A stretch of DNA of 11,035 nucleotides from Bacteroidales bacterium (GTDB lineage: Bacteria > Bacteroidota > Bacteroidia > Bacteroidales > JAOZVK01): positions 1 to 11,035 of the forward strand of contig JAOZVK010000150.1 of the NCBI GenBank assembly GCA_029938185.1, read 5' to 3'. The notes beneath the pieces are model-generated. The model did no database searches. It saw only the letters and a list, made by a program, of their open reading frames with translations, and was not told the origin of the DNA. Numbering within the stretch: the first letter of the stretch is position 1; the number at the start of each line of letters is the position of its first letter. A program made the translations under genes and the position numbers. Positions 6,778 through 11,035 of the stretch are shown here, piece after piece.

Positions 6778-7233
6778 ATGAATGCATCAAAAAAAATTGA
6801 TTTAAAAAAGTTTAAACATAAAATTAGTATCGAAGTTAGATACGATGACCTTGATACGATGGGACATGTAAATAATAAAGTATATTTAGCATATTTTGAG
6901 GAAGCAAGAATTAGCTATATTTCTGATATTTTGAATTTTGACAAACGTTCATTGGATTTTAAGGCAGTTGTGGCACATATTAGTATTGATTATTTTAAAG
7001 CTATATTTTTTGGCGACAAAATAGAAATTTATTCAAGATGCTCTCGTATTGGAACGAAAAGCTTTGACTTTCAAACTATAATTATTAAAAAAGTTAATTC
7101 TAATAGTGATGAGAAGGAACTTGTTTCAAAAAGTATCGTAACTTTGGTATCAATAAATCCCAAAACGGGAGAAACAGTTGAAAATGCTCCCGAAGAAATG
7201 CAAAAAATAAAAGAATTTGAAGGTTTTGAATAA
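6778..7233 (+). CDS. Hotdog-fold acyl-CoA thioesterase, 4HBT/YbgC type (151 aa)
   Basis: Predicted to hydrolyse an acyl-CoA to free acid and CoA. The N-terminal block EVRYDDLDTMGHVNNKVYLAYFEEAR (19-44) is the classic signature of the 4-hydroxybenzoyl-CoA thioesterase family: Arg21, then the likely catalytic Asp26, then GHVNN at 29-33 that starts the long central helix. The remaining beta strands (about 62-130) and the length are normal for a single hotdog domain, which works as a dimer or tetramer. Substrate cannot be read from sequence. It is divergent from marR and beside the beta-oxidation operon, so it may release CoA from surplus or unusual acyl-CoAs and may share regulation (inference). 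The first ATG, directly at 6778, gives the full domain. No signal peptide is seen, so it should be cytoplasmic. No clear terminator follows it. Confidence 0.88.
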   Translation: MNASKKIDLKKFKHKISIEVRYDDLDTMGHVNNKVYLAYFEEARISYISDILNFDKRSLDFKAVVAHISIDYFKAIFFGDKIEIYSRCSRIGTKSFDFQTIIIKKVNSNSDEKELVSKSIVTLVSINPKTGETVENAPEEMQKIKEFEGFE

Positions 7234-7278
7234 TTTATATTGCAAGCGATTATAAAGTAGTCTATCGAAAGTTTTTTG

Positions 7279-7312
7279 ACTGTTATTTTTATACAATTAA
7301 TTATATGACAGT
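7279..7312. other. Weak stem-loop in the thioesterase-addA gap
   Basis: ACTGTTAT (7279-7286) can pair with ATGACAGT (7305-7312), including one U-G pair, around an 18-base AT-rich loop. No T-run follows, so it is a poor terminator. It may be chance. No promoter with both boxes was recognised in this 139-base gap, so addA may be cotranscribed with the thioesterase or use a promoter I cannot see. Confidence 0.25.
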
Positions 7313-7342
7313 GATATATAAAAATGCATAAGCCATATTAAG

Positions 7343-7359
7343 TAGGTCGAAGACCTTAA
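7343..7359. repeat. 17-base hairpin repeat, copy 2 (TAGGTCGAAGACCTTAA)
   Basis: Identical over 17 bases to 3413-3429, with stem AGGTC/GACCT and loop GAA. It ends 13 bases before the addA ATG at 7373, so it would lie in the addA leader transcript just upstream of the ribosome site. Effects on translation are possible but not shown. Confidence 0.7.
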
Positions 7360-7372
7360 CACTATATTATTT

Positions 7373-10300
7373 ATGAATAATTTACAAATTTATAAAGCAT
7401 CAGCAGGTTCAGGTAAAACTCATACTTTATCTCAGGATTATTTGAAACTTGCATTTAAATTTCCCGAAAAATTTACAAAAATCCTGGCAGTAACATTTAC
7501 AAACAAGGCTGCCGAAGAAATGAAAGAAAGAATATTACAAGAGATAAATAATTTGATTTTTGAAGGAAAAAATGCTACTCATTATAATGAAATACAGAAG
7601 TTGTATAATGATTATGATGAAGAATTTATCAAGACTCAAGCAAAAAAAATAAGAGACTATTTATTGCATAATTATTCAAAATTTTCGATTGGAACTATTG
7701 ATAGTTTTGTACAAAAAGTAATAAGAGCTTTTTCGTATGAAATTGGAATCCAATCTGGATACAAAATAGAAATGGATAGTAGAAAAGTTATAAAAGACTT
7801 AATTGAACTATTGTATTTTAAAATTGAAAATGATGATGAGCTAAAAAAATGGCTTATACGTTTTGCTAAATATAAATTAGAACTTGGCAAAAACTGGGAC
7901 TTTCGCGAAGATGTTGCAAATTTGACAAGAGAGATTTTTAAGGAAAGTTTTCAGGTATTTAATGAAAAAAACATATATAATGATGCAAATAATAAGGAAC
8001 ATTTAACTCAACTTTTAAAAGAATTGTATAAAATAAAAAATTCTTTTGAATCTAAAATGAAAAAAAATAGTAATAAGGCAAAGCAAATTATTGAGAAAAA
8101 TAGAATAGATATTAGTAGTAATGGTAGGAGTTTCAAAACTATTTGTAATTATTTGCTAACTGGTATAATTTCAAATAAACATGCTGATTTAGAGCCCAAA
8201 AGTACTATCTATAAAGCTCTTGACTCTGTAGATAACTGGTATGCAAAAAAAGCTTCTTTTAAGATAAAAGATATAATAGAATCTGTTTTCCCTGACCTAT
8301 ATAATTGTCTCGAAAATGCAGTTGAAACATATAATACTGAGTTTAAAACCTATTTATCGTCAATAATGGTACTTTCAAATTTTCATGCATTTGGATTATT
8401 AAACGATATAGACAGATTAATGCCCGAATATAGAGATGATAATAATTTGCTTCTGATTTCGGATATGAGCGTTTTATTAAAAAAAATAATATCGGATAAT
8501 GAAGCTCCATTCATTTATGAGAAAATTGGAACTCACTATAGTAATATATTAATTGATGAGTTTCAGGATACATCAAGCTTTCAGTGGGCTAATTTTAAAC
8601 CATTAATTAAAGAATCTTTATCAAGAGCCTATTATAATTTGATTGTTGGCGATATAAAACAGTCAATTTACAGATGGCGTGGCGGCGATTGGAAATTGCT
8701 TTTGCATGAAGTAAGCAAAGATATTGGAGATGAATATATAAACGAAAAAACATTAGGCACAAACTGGAGAAGTAAAAAAAATATTATTGATTTTAATAAT
8801 TCATTGTTTAATAATTCGCCCGATATTTTACAAAATATTTTTAATAATGAAATATATAAATCGACCGATGAAGAAAAACGAAATTTGTTTGACAAAAAAT
8901 ATAATGTAATATTAAAAGAAGCTTATGCTGATAGTTTTCAAAGATTATCGCCAATTGGTGCAAAATCTGGAGGATATGTAAAAGTGAAATTTTTTGAAAC
9001 AAAAAGAGCTAAAATGACTCGCAGTTGGAGAGAAAATTTAAATGAATATTTTCCCAACACAATAGACGATTTGCTAAAAAACAAGAACTATCAAGCAAAA
9101 GATATTGCTGTTTTGGTAAGAAAAAATAAAGATGGAAAACAGGCTGTTGATATGTTGCTAAAATATATGAACGACACCATTGATGCTCAAAAATATGATA
9201 TTATATCAGCCGAATCCTTGTATATTGGTAATTCAAAAGCAATTCAGGTATTAATAGCTTCTCTGAAATTTTTGTATAACGAAAAAAACCAAATCAATTT
9301 AATTGATTTAATACACAATCATAATATACTGATAGGTAATGATATTTCGCATTATATTTTTGATTTTACAGACAAGCAAGTCAATTTAGAAAAATATCTG
9401 CCCGCTAGTTTAATTAATAATACTAATAATCTCAGAAAATTAGAAATATATGAACTTGTTGAAAAACTTATTGAAATATATGGTTTTCATAACAATAAAA
9501 AAATAGATTCATATATAAGAGCTTTTCAAGATGCTGTTCTAAATTTTACACGAACCGAGAGTGCTGATATAGTGAATTTTTTAAATTGGTGGGACGATAA
9601 TGGGCATCAATTATCAGTTAAAATATCGGACAAGCAAAATGCTGTCAATATTATGACAATTCACAAATCGAAAGGTTTGGCATTCAGGGTGGTTATTATT
9701 CCTTTTTGCGACTGGCCCTTAGAAAGCAATTCTAATTTATTATCTTCAATTATTTGGACAAAATCTGATGTTCCACCATTTAATAAATTTAAATACTTAC
9801 CGTTGAAATATAATAGTAGTTTATCGAAAACAATATTTTATGAGGAGTATTACAACGAAAAGCTTTACTCATTTATGGATGCTCTCAACATGATGTATGT
9901 TGCATTTACTAGACCAAAGGACGAAATAATAATAATGGCTCCGATAGATAAAAAAAGTAATACAGAAAACAATATTTCAGATATTTTGTATAAATCAATT
10001 ACTACAACCGAACAAATTACTGATAACGACAAGATTGTATCGTTGAATAAAGATTTTGATACTGAGCATTTTGTTTACGAAAATAATAATAATTATATAA
10101 AAGTTGATAAACAAAAATATATTAGAGAAAAAAATATTGATAATTCATTTAAATTAAATAATTATCCTACAAATGATTGGCGCAAACGAATATCAATAAA
10201 ATATCATTCTCACGAATTTTTTATTAAAAGTATTAAACAAATTGAGACTAAAGTAAATTATGGAACCTTGATGCATAAAATATTTGCTAAAATTAATACA

Positions 10301-10678
10301 AAAAATGATATTGACAATGCAATTGAGGATATATATATGTCGGGAATGATTGATTTAAAGCAAAAAAATGAAATTAAAAATAATGTTATTGAAATAGTAA
10401 ACAGACCTCATATAGTCGATTGGTTTAGCGAAAAATGGGAAATTATAACAGAAAAACCAATACTAAACCAAAAAGGACAGATAAAAATACCTGATAGAAT
10501 TTTAAAAGATAAAAACAAAACAATTGTTATTGATTTTAAATTTGGAGAAATTAATGATGAATACCAAAAACAAATAAACGAATATATAGATTTATTGAAA
10601 TCAATGGGAGAAAAAAATGTTGAAGGTTACTTATATTATGCTGATAAAGACATAGTAAAGTCTTCGACCAATTTATAA
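7373..10678 (+). CDS. addA: AddA/RecB-like helicase-nuclease (UvrD-type ATPase with PD-(D/E)XK domain, 1101 aa)
   Basis: Superfamily 1A helicase with a C-terminal nuclease, the active subunit of AddAB/RecBCD-type complexes that resect double-strand breaks for RecA recombination. Helicase motifs in order: Walker A ASAGSGKT (9-16, Lys15), motif Ia TFTNKAAEEM (41-50), TIDSF (108-112), Walker B with Asp395-Glu396 (LIDEFQDTS), motif III GDIKQSIYRWRG (426-437), motif IV TNWRS (463-467), motif V TIHKSKG (762-768) and motif VI YVAFTRPKDE with Arg847. The nuclease has His968 (GTLMH), Asp1041 (PDRI), Asp1054-Phe-Lys1056 (the D-x-K of DFKFG) and the QINEY motif (1067-1071). All catalytic residues are present, so it should be active. 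AddA and RecB cannot be told apart with certainty here; Bacteroidota normally have AddAB. No AddB or RecC gene lies within the window. Codon use is as AT-rich as the neighbours. Confidence 0.9.
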   Translation: MNNLQIYKASAGSGKTHTLSQDYLKLAFKFPEKFTKILAVTFTNKAAEEMKERILQEINNLIFEGKNATHYNEIQKLYNDYDEEFIKTQAKKIRDYLLHNYSKFSIGTIDSFVQKVIRAFSYEIGIQSGYKIEMDSRKVIKDLIELLYFKIENDDELKKWLIRFAKYKLELGKNWDFREDVANLTREIFKESFQVFNEKNIYNDANNKEHLTQLLKELYKIKNSFESKMKKNSNKAKQIIEKNRIDISSNGRSFKTICNYLLTGIISNKHADLEPKSTIYKALDSVDNWYAKKASFKIKDIIESVFPDLYNCLENAVETYNTEFKTYLSSIMVLSNFHAFGLLNDIDRLMPEYRDDNNLLLISDMSVLLKKIISDNEAPFIYEKIGTHYSNILIDEFQDTSSFQWANFKPLIKESLSRAYYNLIVGDIKQSIYRWRGGDWKLLLHEVSKDIGDEYINEKTLGTNWRSKKNIIDFNNSLFNNSPDILQNIFNNEIYKSTDEEKRNLFDKKYNVILKEAYADSFQRLSPIGAKSGGYVKVKFFETKRAKMTRSWRENLNEYFPNTIDDLLKNKNYQAKDIAVLVRKNKDGKQAVDMLLKYMNDTIDAQKYDIISAESLYIGNSKAIQVLIASLKFLYNEKNQINLIDLIHNHNILIGNDISHYIFDFTDKQVNLEKYLPASLINNTNNLRKLEIYELVEKLIEIYGFHNNKKIDSYIRAFQDAVLNFTRTESADIVNFLNWWDDNGHQLSVKISDKQNAVNIMTIHKSKGLAFRVVIIPFCDWPLESNSNLLSSIIWTKSDVPPFNKFKYLPLKYNSSLSKTIFYEEYYNEKLYSFMDALNMMYVAFTRPKDEIIIMAPIDKKSNTENNISDILYKSITTTEQITDNDKIVSLNKDFDTEHFVYENNNNYIKVDKQKYIREKNIDNSFKLNNYPTNDWRKRISIKYHSHEFFIKSIKQIETKVNYGTLMHKIFAKINTKNDIDNAIEDIYMSGMIDLKQKNEIKNNVIEIVNRPHIVDWFSEKWEIITEKPILNQKGQIKIPDRILKDKNKTIVIDFKFGEINDEYQKQINEYIDLLKSMGEKNVEGYLYYADKDIVKSSTNL

Positions 10679-10680
10679 TA

Positions 10681-10702
10681 GGCATGCCACCCGATAGTGG
10701 TC
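10681..10702. repeat. Palindrome and hairpin just after addA
   Basis: GGCATGCC (10681-10688) is an 8-base palindrome, overlapped by CCAC (10687-10690), 6 bases, GTGG (10697-10700). They begin 3 bases after the addA stop. No T-run follows, so it is at best a weak terminator. CCACCCGATAGTGGTCTT here resembles CCACCCCGATGGTCTT at 10896-10911, with a three-base gap, as if both were remnants of one repeat. Confidence 0.4.
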
Positions 10703-10769
10703 TTATAAAAATTAATAAATTACAACAATATTATTAGTTCTAATTTTATTCTTTTTTTTATTGTGTTGC

Positions 10770-10856
10770 TTTTGCCCTCAGGGCGTTTTGCTTACGAATG
10801 TATTTACACATAGGGCGTTGCCCCATGTTAATGCTTATGCCCTTTCGAGGGCAAAA
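10770..10856. repeat. Structured GGGC/GCCC repeat element with alternative folds
   Basis: Extended fold: TTTTGCCCTC (10770-10779) pairs perfectly with GAGGGCAAAA (10847-10856), AGGGC (10780-10784) with GCCCT (10839-10843), and an inner hairpin ACAT-A-GGGC-GTT-GCCC-C-ATGT spans 10808-10828. The same bases can instead make three separate hairpins: GCCCTCAGGGC (10774-10784), GGGC-GTT-GCCC (10813-10823) and GCCCT-TTCG-AGGGC (10839-10852). The G/C-rich stems stand out in AT-rich surroundings. From memory, similar intergenic blocks occur in many Bacteroidota genomes; I cannot check that here. No U-tract follows on the plus strand, so it is not a typical terminator. It carries no gene. Confidence 0.7.
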
Positions 10857-10963
10857 AAACTTAAATAAGCTATCTTTGCTCGTATTTTTATAAGCCCACC
10901 CCGATGGTCTTTCAAGTAAACTTTATTAACTTTTAACTTGCGATTGTTTTGGACAAAGAACTG

Positions 10964-10998
10964 TTTTTGTGAGTTCTGAAGCTCAGAACTCACAAAAA
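10964..10998. repeat. Perfect 16-bp hairpin near the right edge
   Basis: TTTTTGTGAGTTCTGA (10964-10979) and TCAGAACTCACAAAAA (10983-10998) are perfect inverted arms with a 3-base loop AGC. An outer 8-bp stem, ATTGTTTT (10943-10950) with AAAACAAT (11014-11021), can enclose it. The arms carry their own T-run on either strand (AAAAA-stem-TTTTT symmetry), which would allow a bidirectional terminator between addA and an unseen gene to the right. It could also be the end of a mobile repeat. Confidence 0.75.
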
Positions 10999-11035
10999 GC
11001 GTCAAATTGAACAAAAACAATGGCAAATTAAAATG

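Larger units (their letters stand above)
10679..11035. other. Gene-free right end made of repeat fragments
   Basis: These 357 bases hold no credible gene. From left to right: the palindrome after addA (10681-10702), a run of eight T (10752-10759), the GGGC/GCCC element (10770-10856), a remnant like the first palindrome (10896-10911), and the large perfect hairpin (10964-10998). The window ends in ATG (11033-11035), which may or may not start a further gene. Confidence 0.6.

Noticed and set aside
10943..11021. Integron attC site or IS200/IS605-type end
   Set aside because: The hairpin lacks the RYYYAAC/GTTRRRY core pair expected of attC, and no integrase, transposase or cassette gene is seen.
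10835..11026. Minus-strand open frame of 63 codons at the right edge
   Set aside because: It runs through both arms of the perfect hairpin and ends inside the GGGC/GCCC element, so its sequence is set by repeats. It has no recognisable domain or promoter.
11033..11035. ATG in the last three bases as the start of a next gene
   Set aside because: There is no following sequence to test, so it cannot be called. The nearby ATG at 11020 meets a stop after two codons.

Overview
The window looks like chromosomal DNA of a Bacteroidota species. It is strongly AT-rich, its genes lack clear Shine-Dalgarno sequences and start after A/T-rich leaders, and a good match to the Bacteroidota promoter (TTG, then TAnnTTTG) lies upstream of one gene. 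The protein sequences also have the character of that phylum. This is a judgement by eye, not from a search.

Left part (204-6516, all minus strand): a fatty-acid beta-oxidation cluster. Transcription runs from right to left: a MarR-family regulator (6516-6094), FadN-type 3-hydroxyacyl-CoA dehydrogenase/enoyl-CoA hydratase (5872-3470), FadA-type thiolase (3229-2057) and FadE-type acyl-CoA dehydrogenase (1985-204). A rho-independent terminator follows at 151-187. Together the three enzymes carry out all four steps of the beta-oxidation spiral. Order and protein lengths match the fadN-fadA-fadE operon of Bacillus subtilis as I remember it (about 789, 391 and 594 residues there; 800, 390 and 593 here). 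The fadE start should be moved 57 bases inward from the longest reading frame. Two dyads sharing ATAC...GTAT half-sites, one before marR and one before fadN, are candidate MarR operators.

Middle (6778-7233, plus strand): a small hotdog-fold acyl-CoA thioesterase, divergent from marR, so the 261-base gap may serve both directions. Right part (7373-10678, plus strand): a 1101-residue AddA/RecB-like helicase-nuclease for double-strand-break repair, with no AddB/RecC partner in view.

The gaps hold most of what is unusual. There is a head-to-head array of 8-base repeats at 1-148, a 17-base hairpin repeat in two identical copies (3413 and 7343) with one partial copy, a GGGC/GCCC element with several mutually exclusive folds (10770-10856), and a perfect 16-bp hairpin near the right edge. 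I see no defence system, phage, transposase, tRNA, rRNA or CRISPR array. The genes are ordinary; the intergenic repeats and the possible MarR circuit are the parts worth a second look.
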